Source: JBNJEA01 sp051745395 (GTDB lineage: Bacteria; Desulfobacterota; Desulfobacteria; Desulfobacterales; Desulfosalsimonadaceae). Taken from it: a stretch of 19,643 nt of DNA. Positions within the stretch are counted from its first letter, which is position 1. Every line of letters begins with the position of its first letter. Location of the stretch: positions 1-19,643 of the forward strand of contig JBNJEA010000055.1 in the NCBI GenBank assembly GCA_051745395.1. The letters are read 5' to 3'. Both the position numbers and the translations under genes were made by a program. The notes under the pieces were generated by a model, which was given only the letters and a program-made list of their open reading frames with translations, was not told the origin of the DNA and ran no database searches. This document shows positions 1 through 6,921 of this stretch, piece after piece.

Positions 1-48
1 AAATTTTAATCCTCAGAATACTTCGAGTATGCCTGCGGTTAAAATTTT
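1..48. repeat. Imperfect palindromic repeat (hairpin)
   Basis: The outer arms AAATTTTAA (1-9) and TTAAAATTT (39-47) are complementary, and the centre holds a perfect inner hairpin, ATACT-tcg-AGTAT (19-31). Between these the two sides still pair partly (CAG against CTG). A second small hairpin follows at 66-86 (ACGAAAA, 7-nt loop, TTTTCGT). Both lie just past the 3' end of the minus-strand dehydratase gene, so they could act in transcript ending, but neither has a clear T-run for that strand. The element may begin before the window. It resembles a dispersed intergenic repeat; family unknown. Confidence 0.6.
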
Positions 49-128
49 CGCCTTCCTTGATCTTGACGAAAAATCCTGGTTTTCGTTCGGGCACTAAATG
101 GATAAATGACTCTGTTGATATGAAATCA

Positions 129-1295
129 CTATGCCTCCGCCTGTTTTCGATCCCCGGATGCCAAGCGTTCCAGAAACGCATTGATCCGCAGTTTCATCCG
201 GCCCGTGTCCATGTGGGGGCCGTATTCGCGCTCGATCCGCAGGCAGGGGATGCCGTTTTGCTCCAGGTGTTTTTCCATCAGCGCGTTTTCGGCGCCGTGT
301 AAGTCGCAGAACCGGATGTTTTGCATGATCACGCCATGGACGTTCGCCCGGTCGATGCGCCGGCGCAGTAAGGCCAGGCGTTCGTCGAATTTCCCAAACA
401 TCCGCGGGCAAACCGCGTCGCCCAGGTAATGCGATGCCAGTGCTTCGACGGGATCGCCGGTTTCATCGATTTCGCAGCCTTCGTACCGGATGCCGAAACA
501 CAGGTTTTCGGCCACCACGATGGCATCGCCCTGGTTTTCAAGCATTTCGAACAGATCAATTTCGTCGCTGACGCTGCCGGTGACCATCAGGCGTTTTTTG
601 TTTTCGTTTTGCGGCGGCTGCCGTTTTTTCAACGACGCAGCCCAGGTCTCCAGTGCCGCCGTGTAGGTATCGCGCGGCAGTACCGTGGAGGCAATGGTGG
701 CGGCAAAGACATCGGTGCCGGAAACCGCAACCCGGTCCATGGCGCGCAAATCCTCGATTTCCCGCAAAAGCCGGCGGCCCCGGTTATACACCCGGATGGC
801 ATCGCGCAGCTTTTCGTCGGTGATTTCAACGCCGAAATGGGTTTCGAGGCTTTCAATCAGCGCCCGGAGTTCTTCGATGTACCACCGCCGGCCGTGGGCC
901 TGGGATTTGTGGGGCACGTCAAAATAATAGAAAAAATCGGGCACAAGACCGGCCCCTTCTTTTCCGGCCTTGCGCCAGTTTTCATCCAGCCGGCGCATGC
1001 CGTCGCAGCCGGGGGTGATCACGGCGCCGTCTAAGAACGAAAACCGGCCCTTGCCGGCCAGTTGGAGGATGCACTTGGGAAAACTGCAGATAAACGGGCC
1101 GAAATAGGTGTCTGCGACGTCCATGCCCTCGGTTTCAATGCCCCGGAGGCGAACGGGCAGGATATCGGCGGCATAAAAGATCTCGGCCGGCGTATACGAG
1201 CAGGTATAGCCGACCACGGGCCGACCCGTTTGTTTCCAATCTTTGATGGCCCGGGACTCCACCCGCGTGGCGGCATCATAAAAAATCTCTGTCAT
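129..1295 (-). CDS. 2-hydroxyacyl-CoA dehydratase family protein (HgdB/BcrC-like)
   Basis: 388 aa, about the usual length for one subunit of the 2-hydroxyacyl-CoA dehydratase / class I benzoyl-CoA reductase superfamily. Seen: an N-terminal GYTCSYTPAEIFYAA segment (C32) typical of the family, Cys at 70 and 75, PGCD at 95-98 (C97), and a C-terminal QNIRFCDLHG segment (C330) followed by IPCLRIEREYG. In the family three Cys per subunit hold a [4Fe-4S] cluster; C32, C97 and C330 are the best candidates, by inference. Family members remove water from 2-hydroxyacyl-CoA or reduce aromatic acyl-CoA in the cytoplasm, using an ATP-dependent activator. No second subunit or activator is visible, though the operon may continue past base 1. 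A GGAGG Shine-Dalgarno lies inside the end of the upstream gene, which stops 3 nt before this ATG, so the pair is probably translationally coupled. Substrate unknown. Confidence 0.85.
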   Translation of the reverse strand: MTEIFYDAATRVESRAIKDWKQTGRPVVGYTCSYTPAEIFYAADILPVRLRGIETEGMDVADTYFGPFICSFPKCILQLAGKGRFSFLDGAVITPGCDGMRRLDENWRKAGKEGAGLVPDFFYYFDVPHKSQAHGRRWYIEELRALIESLETHFGVEITDEKLRDAIRVYNRGRRLLREIEDLRAMDRVAVSGTDVFAATIASTVLPRDTYTAALETWAASLKKRQPPQNENKKRLMVTGSVSDEIDLFEMLENQGDAIVVAENLCFGIRYEGCEIDETGDPVEALASHYLGDAVCPRMFGKFDERLALLRRRIDRANVHGVIMQNIRFCDLHGAENALMEKHLEQNGIPCLRIEREYGPHMDTGRMKLRINAFLERLASGDRKQAEA

Positions 1296-1298
1296 CGT

Positions 1299-2771
1299 TT
1301 AGGCCTCCGCTTTTTCAAACAGCGATTGCAGGGCGTCCCGGGCCTGTTCGGCTTGTTCTTCGTATTCGTCATCCCGGGCTTCGAGTACGCCGCAGACCCA
1401 TTGGACCAGCTTGGGCACCACGGCCCGGGCGGCCGGTTCAACGGCTTCGGCCGTGTTGTCGAACAAGTGGCCGGCGCTTTCCGCCAGTTCAAAATCGTCG
1501 ATGGCCTCGGTGAACCGGCCGACCATCCCGGACAGCGTTTCCGGGTTCTGGTCGGCAAAACGGTTGAAAAGGGCCAGGACGTTGTTGGCCAGTTCGGCCA
1601 TTTCCTGGACATCGCAGGCGGCCAGGTGGCTTTTTACCGCCGATGCCATCTCGCGGTCATCCATGGCCGCCCATACACCGAGCCGCTGGTTAAGCGCCCG
1701 GATGCGGATATTGGCCACCTCGGCCGCCCCCGCCATGTTGAATTGGCGCAATTCCGGTTTGTCCGCCGTGGCCTGGGCGATGGCCTGGTCGATCGAGACC
1801 CGGGTTTCGGCAAAAAACAGGCGGGCTTTCCACAATACCGCCGGGTCGACGTCATCTACGAGGACTTCGATTTTCTCCGTCAGGGCATTCGTCAGGTGCG
1901 GGGCGCCGGGTTCACCGAGCAGGCCGCTGCCGGTATGGATTTTTCGGAACAGTTCGGTTATTTCGTTGGTCAACCGGGCCATGGAGCGGCTGTCGATTTC
2001 GGAAATAAAGGTTGCAATGACGTCGGTGAGCAGGTCGGGGGAAAGCTCGTTGAGTTTGCCGATGGAGATGTCTACGGTTTCGACCAGGCGGTTGGCCACC
2101 GACGGCAGCACGGACAGCAGCAGCACCACTTTGGCCGGGTACTGCCAGATCACGCGGTTGGCCATTTCCACCGTGGCCCGGACGTCTTTGGCCGAATGGT
2201 CCACGGCTTCCTTGAGTTCGCCGAAATCCACGGCCTCGATCCATTGGGCAAACCCCGGTTCCAGGGTTCGGGCAAAAAACTCCGGGTCTTCGCGGTGCAG
2301 GTCGTTTAAAATCCGGCATCCCCGGGTCACCAGTGTCGCACTCCGGCCGTTGGCCATTTTGGCGATCACGTCGGCAAACAGGGCCTTTTTATCGGATGTA
2401 GGAAATCCTTCAATGGTGGCCGCGGCCGTGGACATCAGGTCGAAAAGCCCGTTGACCAGGTCGGGCAGGGGGGCGGCGATGTCTTCGATAAAGTGGCTGT
2501 CTTCAAACAGTTGCCGGATTTCGTTTTCTGCCGACACATCCCGGCTGCGGGTCAGGCTTTTGCCGATGTGTCTGCCCATCCGGCGGGCGATAAACTGTTT
2601 AAAGCGGCTTTTGCCCGCATACACATGAAGCACTTCCGGCAGCAGCCCGGCCAGCAGCCGGCGGACCTCCCGGGTTTCCATGAGCTTTCGGACCACTTGC
2701 GCGCCGGCATCCGGCGCGTTTTCATCCCCCCGGTCCATTGCCGGTGATTTTTCGGATTGTGTTGTTGCCAT
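1299..2771 (-). CDS. Conserved-looking helical protein of unknown function, operon partner of the dehydratase-like gene
   Basis: 490 aa; I do not recognise the family. The sequence is rich in Ala, Leu, Glu and Asp with many amphipathic stretches, and reads as an all-helical, possibly repeat-like soluble protein. There is no signal peptide, no convincing membrane segment, no Cys motif and no nucleotide-binding motif. The N-terminal ~25 residues are polar and probably disordered. A basic patch at about residues 55-75 (KSRFKQFIARRMGRHIGKSLTRSR) stands out against an acidic remainder. It is followed after 3 nt by the 2-hydroxyacyl-CoA dehydratase-family gene, so the two are almost certainly co-transcribed, and a role with that enzyme (scaffold, chaperone or accessory subunit) is an inference. 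ATG at 2771 is the first start in the open frame; its Shine-Dalgarno is weak (GGA). Two long antisense frames lie over it but have no supporting homology. Confidence 0.75.
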   Translation of the reverse strand: MATTQSEKSPAMDRGDENAPDAGAQVVRKLMETREVRRLLAGLLPEVLHVYAGKSRFKQFIARRMGRHIGKSLTRSRDVSAENEIRQLFEDSHFIEDIAAPLPDLVNGLFDLMSTAAATIEGFPTSDKKALFADVIAKMANGRSATLVTRGCRILNDLHREDPEFFARTLEPGFAQWIEAVDFGELKEAVDHSAKDVRATVEMANRVIWQYPAKVVLLLSVLPSVANRLVETVDISIGKLNELSPDLLTDVIATFISEIDSRSMARLTNEITELFRKIHTGSGLLGEPGAPHLTNALTEKIEVLVDDVDPAVLWKARLFFAETRVSIDQAIAQATADKPELRQFNMAGAAEVANIRIRALNQRLGVWAAMDDREMASAVKSHLAACDVQEMAELANNVLALFNRFADQNPETLSGMVGRFTEAIDDFELAESAGHLFDNTAEAVEPAARAVVPKLVQWVCGVLEARDDEYEEQAEQARDALQSLFEKAEA

Positions 2772-2834
2772 TTTGAGAGTCCAAAGTTTTGTTTAAGTGA
2801 CTAATTTTTAGAAGAAACCGTATTGTTTCTCGAA

Positions 2835-2948
2835 GTCATTCCTGCGAAGGCAGGAATCTATAACTTGCCGATTATTCTGGATTGCGGCTAAAGCCTTGAA
2901 CTGAGACTTGTCTCCCGAAAGTGTCCGGGACAAGTTCGCAGGAATGAC
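2835..2948. repeat. Dispersed inverted repeat with GTCATTCCTGCGAA ends
   Basis: A perfect 14-bp inverted repeat bounds the element: GTCATTCCTGCGAA at 2835-2848 and TTCGCAGGAATGAC at 2935-2948. Inside, the left end forms its own hairpin (ATTCCTGC-gaag-GCAGGAAT) and the right half forms another (ACTTGTC near 2907 with GACAAGT ending at 2936). It fills most of the 251-bp gap between the GMC oxidoreductase gene and the downstream two-gene unit, both on the minus strand. The GTCATTCCTGCGAAGGCAGG type of end resembles a widespread proteobacterial intergenic repeat; that link is from memory. Confidence 0.7.
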
Positions 2949-3022
2949 AGAATTTTGGACTGTCGAGTGCCATGTGGAGTGCCCTCTGTCCTATGTCCGT
3001 GAAAACAATGGAAACTTCCGGA

Positions 3023-4417
3023 TTAAACCACGGAAGCGGCCTGTTCCCGCTGACCCACACCGGTTGCCCCGGTGTTTTTTCCCCTCTGTTTCGCCGTTTC
3101 CGCCTCCGCTGTACGTTCGGTAGTTTGATCGGCTGCCATCAGGTGCCCGGCCAGGCGTTTGCCCAGAGAAAGAATCGTCCAGGTCGGCGGAAGGCCCCAT
3201 TCCCGGGGGATGACAGAGCAGTCGCACACATAGAGGTTGTCAAAGCGGGTTTTTAGGTTCGTGTCGAGATGCTCGCCGATTTTGACGGTGCCGCCCGGAT
3301 GGGCGGCAAACATCCAGCTCCGGTAAACCTCGGATGCCCCGGCGCTGTTTAGAATCCGCCGGGCGTGTTCGGCGCCTTTATCGAGCTTTAACCGGTCCTG
3401 CCGGGTCAAAACCTTGTTGACCATGCCCCGTTTGGTAATCTCGCCGCCGAGATCATCGCGGATTTTGATCATCACCGGCAGCACGTTTTTGTAGGAAAAG
3501 GCCTGTCTCGCTTTGAAGACTTCCAGGTCAAAGGCGATTTTCATCAGGTGGGGCATGTTGAAATCGGTCATGACAATGCCGTCGTCTTCGAAATGGACGC
3601 CGGTGGTCATGGGAACGGACTTGCCGCTGCCGAGTCCCTTGATCCGGCCGAATACAAAAACCAGGGGGTCGAAAAAGAAATCAAAGCCAGTGCTTTTCAT
3701 GCCGCTTTTCCGCAGAATCTGCGGCGAGCCGATGCCGCCGGCGGCCACGATGACATTTGCGGCAAAGGCCTGGCGGGTTTGCCGGTTGTGTTTGTATTCC
3801 ACGCCCACGGCCTTTTTATTTTCAATAAGCACCCGGTCCACCCGGGCGTGGGGGATCAGGCGGGCCCCGTGTTCCACGGCTTCGGCGACAAAATGCCGGG
3901 CATTCCATTTGGCGCCGTATGGACATCCATAGGAGCAGAGCTGGCAGTCGGGGCGGCACTTGTCTGCGTAGATGAACTTGTTTAGCTTGCGGCAGTCGTA
4001 GTCGAGTTCTCCGGCACTTTCCATGAACCGGCGGGGGCCGGCGCCGATTAAATCCTCGCCGAGCGGGGCGATGGGCACGTCATGGGAAGTGCCCTCCACC
4101 GCCGGCGCGATGTCGATGCCGTATTGCCGCAGCATCTCCACGGGCGGGTCAAACGCCGTGCCGCAATAAAACAGCGAGCTGCCCCCGGTAGTGATGCCCC
4201 GGATCATGCCCAGCATCTGTTGGGTAACCAGCAGGCTCTTGCCGGGCACAAAGGCCCGGGGAATCGTCTGGGCCACCGTTGCCTTGACCGGATCGTTGTC
4301 GCCCCATTCGAGAATTAAGACGGTTTTGCCGTTTTTCGCCAGATCCCGGGCCACACTGGCGCCGCCCGGACCGCTGCCGACCACGATGGCGTCGAATTCG
4401 GTTGCAGGTGATGGCAT
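3023..4417 (-). CDS. GMC-family FAD-dependent oxidoreductase with Cys cluster (long-chain-alcohol-oxidase-like)
   Basis: 464 aa from ATG 4417, chosen because GGGGGAG lies about 9 nt upstream; an in-frame ATG at 4615 would add 66 unconserved residues. Seen: an N-terminal Rossmann FAD motif, VVGSGPGGASVARDL (GxGxxG at 14-19, E37 after the second strand); TTGGSSLFY at 77-84; VIVAAGGIGSPQILRKSG at 222-239; and a C-terminal HPGGT (373-377) plus NLYVCDCSVIPREWGLPPTWTILSLGKRLA, the usual GMC ending. H373 is the probable catalytic His. A cysteine cluster, C154-x3-C158-x2-C161-x3-C165 followed by PYGAK, resembles the CxxCxxGCxxGxK segment of long-chain alcohol oxidases. Family members oxidise alcohols to aldehydes or ketones with FAD; substrate and electron acceptor here are unknown. 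A polar tail (about 428-464) extends past the conserved end. No signal peptide is seen. Confidence 0.88.
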   Translation of the reverse strand: MPSPATEFDAIVVGSGPGGASVARDLAKNGKTVLILEWGDNDPVKATVAQTIPRAFVPGKSLLVTQQMLGMIRGITTGGSSLFYCGTAFDPPVEMLRQYGIDIAPAVEGTSHDVPIAPLGEDLIGAGPRRFMESAGELDYDCRKLNKFIYADKCRPDCQLCSYGCPYGAKWNARHFVAEAVEHGARLIPHARVDRVLIENKKAVGVEYKHNRQTRQAFAANVIVAAGGIGSPQILRKSGMKSTGFDFFFDPLVFVFGRIKGLGSGKSVPMTTGVHFEDDGIVMTDFNMPHLMKIAFDLEVFKARQAFSYKNVLPVMIKIRDDLGGEITKRGMVNKVLTRQDRLKLDKGAEHARRILNSAGASEVYRSWMFAAHPGGTVKIGEHLDTNLKTRFDNLYVCDCSVIPREWGLPPTWTILSLGKRLAGHLMAADQTTERTAEAETAKQRGKNTGATGVGQREQAASVV

Positions 4418-4429
4418 GGGCTTTTCTCC

Positions 4430-4735
4430 CCCTCGTTTAATATGTTTCCATATCCGGTTATTCGGATTACACCGTTTAAAAAGCTTCCAACCCCGCTTGT
4501 GCGTTGTTGTGACAGAAAGCAAGTCCTGTGGCGCCTTGGCTGACCGGCGGCGCGAAAAAGGAGTTTCCTCGCTCCAGGCGCCGAACAGAGGCGCAATTTC
4601 CGCTCGGAAACCCACTTTTCCACGCCGCCGTCAGGGCAACAGAGTACAATTTCGTTACAGCGCAAAAAGGGACTTCCTTGGCAGTAATCCCCTCCCGGCT
4701 TTCACCCGGGAGACCGCGCCGACCAGTAACTCTTA
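4430..4735 (-). other. Hairpin-rich region upstream of the GMC oxidoreductase gene; possible structured leader or repeat
   Basis: In the 300 bases before ATG 4417 several perfect or near-perfect stems are visible: 4692-4698 with 4706-4712 (CTCCCGG/CCGGGAG); 4597-4601 with 4606-4610 (TTTCC/GGAAA, 4-nt loop); 4560-4563 with 4572-4575 (GGAG/CTCC), itself enclosed by CCTGTGGCGCC (4525-4535) pairing with the GGCGCC..ACAG stretch at 4577-4591; and 4452-4456 with 4463-4467 (ATCCG/CGGAT). This nesting suggests a structured RNA. No known riboswitch core (TPP, cobalamin, SAM, c-di-GMP, Moco) is recognisable. It could equally be a dispersed repeat. Confidence 0.4.
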
Positions 4736-4766
4736 AGCCTGGTTAATTTGTTAAGGATCTGAAATT

Positions 4767-4801
4767 TTCTACCTTATACCTTAAACCCAAAACCTTAAAC
4801 C
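4767..4801 (-). repeat. Short heptamer array (GGTNNNN type), 5 units
   Basis: Read on the minus strand, this is five consecutive 7-nt units beginning GGT: GGTTTAA, GGTTTTG, GGTTTAA, GGTATAA, GGTAGAA. They match in period and consensus the arrays at 8200-8339 and 10779-10848, but in the opposite orientation. It lies in the gene-free stretch between the divergent GMC and MFS genes. The rest of that stretch (4802-5143) is AT-rich with no gene that I can support. Confidence 0.7.
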
Positions 4802-4871
4802 TCGAGTTCCTTAGAACTCAGCCACCCGAACCCGCCGGCCGCCGCATCTGGATCGGCAAAAACGATGGCAG

Positions 4872-4914
4872 TTGACATAAACAAAGTTTATCAAGTCGAC
4901 GGTCGACTGTCGAC
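4872..4914. promoter_or_regulatory. Possible control site: TTGACA, inverted repeat and triple GTCGAC
   Basis: TTGACA (4872-4877) is followed by the inverted repeat TAAAC-aaa-GTTTA (4878-4890) and then by three copies of the self-complementary hexamer GTCGAC at 4895, 4902 and 4909, exactly 7 nt apart. The phasing is unusual and operator-like. A standard -10 is not seen at the right distance from TTGACA, so this is not a clear promoter. It is about 230 bp upstream of the MFS gene and 450 bp upstream of the divergent GMC gene. Confidence 0.3.
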
Positions 4915-5143
4915 ATGTAATTTAATATTTAATGAATTGTGTGACTATGTCAAGTGATTTATTCGCATTTTATGTGATATTTTTATTCCTTTGGATTCTA
5001 TTCCCGGCTGGTGCGGTTTTACTAAAATCCGGTTCTGGTAAAAGCGGGCTCCGTGATTATTATTTTGCCTGGCATGCGCATGTGATATCGCTGCCAATAC
5101 AACCAAATTGAGTGGATTTTTACACCCCGGATTTGACGACGTT

Positions 5144-6481
5144 ATGGACGCACAGGACCCAAAACCCATCCGGCGAATAAAGCAATGGACCGGAGCGCTG
5201 CCCATCTTTTTGGGCATCGGTTCCTTCCAGGCCCTGGCCATGTTCCGGCGGGGGCTGTTTTATGCCTACTTGTCCATCTACCTGCGCTATTTTCTCGGCC
5301 TGTCGGTTACGGAAACCACGCTGTTTGCCACCCTGCCGATGCTGTGCAACATTTTGGCCCAGACATTTGTCTGGGGACGCCTGTCCGACCGGCGGCAGCT
5401 CCGGCGGACGTTGATCCTGTGGGGCGAGTTTTCCGGCGGCGTGGGCACGGTTTTGATCTGGGCGTTTCACGTGCTGGCCGACACCCCCCTGGCGGCCGGC
5501 TATGTCATCATTATCGGGCTGTCCGTGGTGGAAATTTTCTGGTCCATGAGCAACATCGGCTGGAGCGCCCTGATTTCAGACCTTTATCCCGAACAACAGC
5601 GAAACGAGGTCCAGGGCCGGCTGGCCAGCGTGGGCGGCGTGGGCCGGCTGGCGGGCATATGGATCGGCGGGCTGCTCTATGACGGCATGGGGAAAATGTA
5701 CGAGGGATGGGGATTTGAATCCGGCATCCTGTTTTTTGTCGCCGCGGCCGTGATGTTTTTGTCCATGATCCCGGTGCTCTACCTGCCGGAAGGCGGCATT
5801 CAAAGCACCGGAAAAACCCCGGGGCCCGACTGTGACGCCGAATGCCGGAAAACCTCGCTGCGGCTGTTTATGGTTTTTCTGCTGGCCATGACCTTTATCA
5901 ATTTCGGCAGAAACTGCGTGGTGGTGATCCAGTCACAATACCTGTTTCTGGAATCCGGATTTGCCGTCTCCAGCCCGGTGCTGAGCTATATCTTCAATAC
6001 GGAAACCGCGGCCATTATCCTGTTCGGCTTGTTTGCCGGCCGCATCGGCCGCCTGATGGGAAACGGCCGTGCCGTGTGTCTCGGTGCGGCTGCCTCGGTG
6101 GTTTACCTGGTGCTTTTTATCACAGCCGACGAGCTGTTCTGGATATATGCGGCCAGTTTTTCCCGGGGGGCGGGGGCGGTCATTATCCTGGCGGCCTCCT
6201 ATGCCATGGCCTCGATCCTCATTCCGCCGGAACACCGGGGGAAACTCTTCGGCTATTTCAATGCCACGCTGTTTCTGTCCTGGGGCGTGGCCGGAACGCT
6301 GATCGCCGGGCCGATCGTGGATGTGATGCAGGCGTTGGGCGCCTCCGAGGTGATGGCCTACAAGGGCGCCTATATTTCCGCTCTGACAATGACCGTCATC
6401 GGGTTGCTCATCCAGATCGTACTTGTATTTGTCCTGCTGCCGCGGGCCGGGATTGATCGGGCGGTGATGGCGAGGGACTGA
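5144..6481 (+). CDS. Major facilitator superfamily (MFS) transporter
   Basis: 445 aa from ATG 5144; an in-frame TTG at 5108 would add 12 residues, and neither start has a strong Shine-Dalgarno. The protein is strongly hydrophobic, with about 12 membrane segments in two halves, and fits an inner-membrane MFS carrier. Seen: an MFS motif-A-like loop between helices 2 and 3, GRLSDRRQLRR (78-88), and a hydrophilic central loop rich in Pro, Gly and Cys (about 226-248, with CDAEC) between the halves. The second half carries a shorter cytoplasmic loop, AGRIGRLMGNGR, at the equivalent place. Substrate cannot be inferred. The last residues (R-D-stop) are encoded by the first unit of an octamer repeat array, so array changes could alter the C-terminus. 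It stands alone, with repeats on both sides. Confidence 0.85.
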   Translation: MDAQDPKPIRRIKQWTGALPIFLGIGSFQALAMFRRGLFYAYLSIYLRYFLGLSVTETTLFATLPMLCNILAQTFVWGRLSDRRQLRRTLILWGEFSGGVGTVLIWAFHVLADTPLAAGYVIIIGLSVVEIFWSMSNIGWSALISDLYPEQQRNEVQGRLASVGGVGRLAGIWIGGLLYDGMGKMYEGWGFESGILFFVAAAVMFLSMIPVLYLPEGGIQSTGKTPGPDCDAECRKTSLRLFMVFLLAMTFINFGRNCVVVIQSQYLFLESGFAVSSPVLSYIFNTETAAIILFGLFAGRIGRLMGNGRAVCLGAAASVVYLVLFITADELFWIYAASFSRGAGAVIILAASYAMASILIPPEHRGKLFGYFNATLFLSWGVAGTLIAGPIVDVMQALGASEVMAYKGAYISALTMTVIGLLIQIVLVFVLLPRAGIDRAVMARD

Positions 6482-6561
6482 GGGACTGAGGGACTAAGGG
6501 ACTGAGGGACTGAGGGACTAAGGGACTGAGGGACTAAGAAGCGGAGAAGCGGAGAAGCGGA
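6474..6561 (+). repeat. Tandem octamer arrays, G-rich, overlapping the MFS stop codon
   Basis: Eight perfectly phased 8-nt units GGGACT(G/A)A run from 6474 to 6537 and are followed without a gap by three units GAAGCGGA (6538-6561). The first unit supplies the TGA stop of the MFS gene (6479-6481). Every unit starts with GGG separated by 5 nt, so the strand meets the usual G3+N1-7 rule for a potential G-quadruplex. Confidence 0.9.
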
Positions 6562-6592
6562 TGGGAGAATCGAATTCTACTTTCGAACGCTG

Positions 6593-6781
6593 AAGTCTTG
6601 AAGCACTCGTAAAAAGTCGATTTCAGGACGGCAAAGTAAAAAGTTCAAGATCAAGGCGCGCGAATCTCGAGGAATGAGGCGTACTTATTCGTACGTTGAA
6701 TGACGAGAGATGAAGCGCATCGAAGATCCCGAGCATCGGGGACGCAGATATTGGACTTTTTAGGAAGCCGTCAAGTCTTGA
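6593..6781. mobile_element. MITE-like insertion, about 170 bp, with imperfect terminal inverted repeats and 9-bp direct repeats
   Basis: The 9-mer AAGTCTTGA occurs exactly at 6593-6601 and again at 6773-6781, framing the element like a target-site duplication. The termini are imperfect inverted repeats: the left end CTCGTAAAAAGTCG (6606-6619) and, read backwards, the right end CTTCCTAAAAAGTCC share TAAAAAGTC. Internally there is a CGTAC-n6-GTACG hairpin (about 6680-6695). No transposase is encoded, so it would be non-autonomous. From memory it resembles a repeat common in sulfate-reducing Desulfobacterota (ends like GACGGCTTCGTAAAAAGTC). Confidence 0.65.
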
Positions 6782-6806
6782 TAATTCATTGGAAACAGTG
6801 TATATT
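6778..6806 (+). promoter_or_regulatory. Sigma70-type promoter of the nucleoside transporter gene
   Basis: TTGATA (6778-6783, 5 of 6 matches to TTGACA), a 17-nt spacer and TATATT (6801-6806, 5 of 6 matches to TATAAT). It predicts a start near 6813 and a leader of about 110 nt. The -35 overlaps the right-hand 9-bp direct repeat of the MITE-like element, so the element end replaces the upstream promoter region. Confidence 0.6.
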
Positions 6807-6921
6807 ACAAATTCGTTCATCTTCACCGGCGGTATTTAAAAACGGTTTGAATCCCATATTCCCGGTACCGTAGTCCCTTTTTTTCTTCTAACGGCAGGAC
6901 AGGCAGAGGATTTTTTACGAA

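Noticed and set aside
1062..2628. Long plus-strand reading frames (415 and 405 codons) opposite the unknown helical gene
   Set aside because: They are antisense to a gene with a good operon context, have His/Gly/Arg- or Ser/Arg-rich compositions typical of antisense frames in GC-rich DNA, and show no recognisable domain.
4418..4615. Upstream ATG (4615) extending the GMC oxidoreductase by 66 residues
   Set aside because: The extra residues do not resemble the family, the FAD motif normally begins within ~15 residues of the start, and ATG 4417 has a strong Shine-Dalgarno.
5108..5143. TTG start for the MFS transporter
   Set aside because: It has no Shine-Dalgarno and adds residues before a more normal MFS N-terminus; ATG 5144 is preferred, though not proven.
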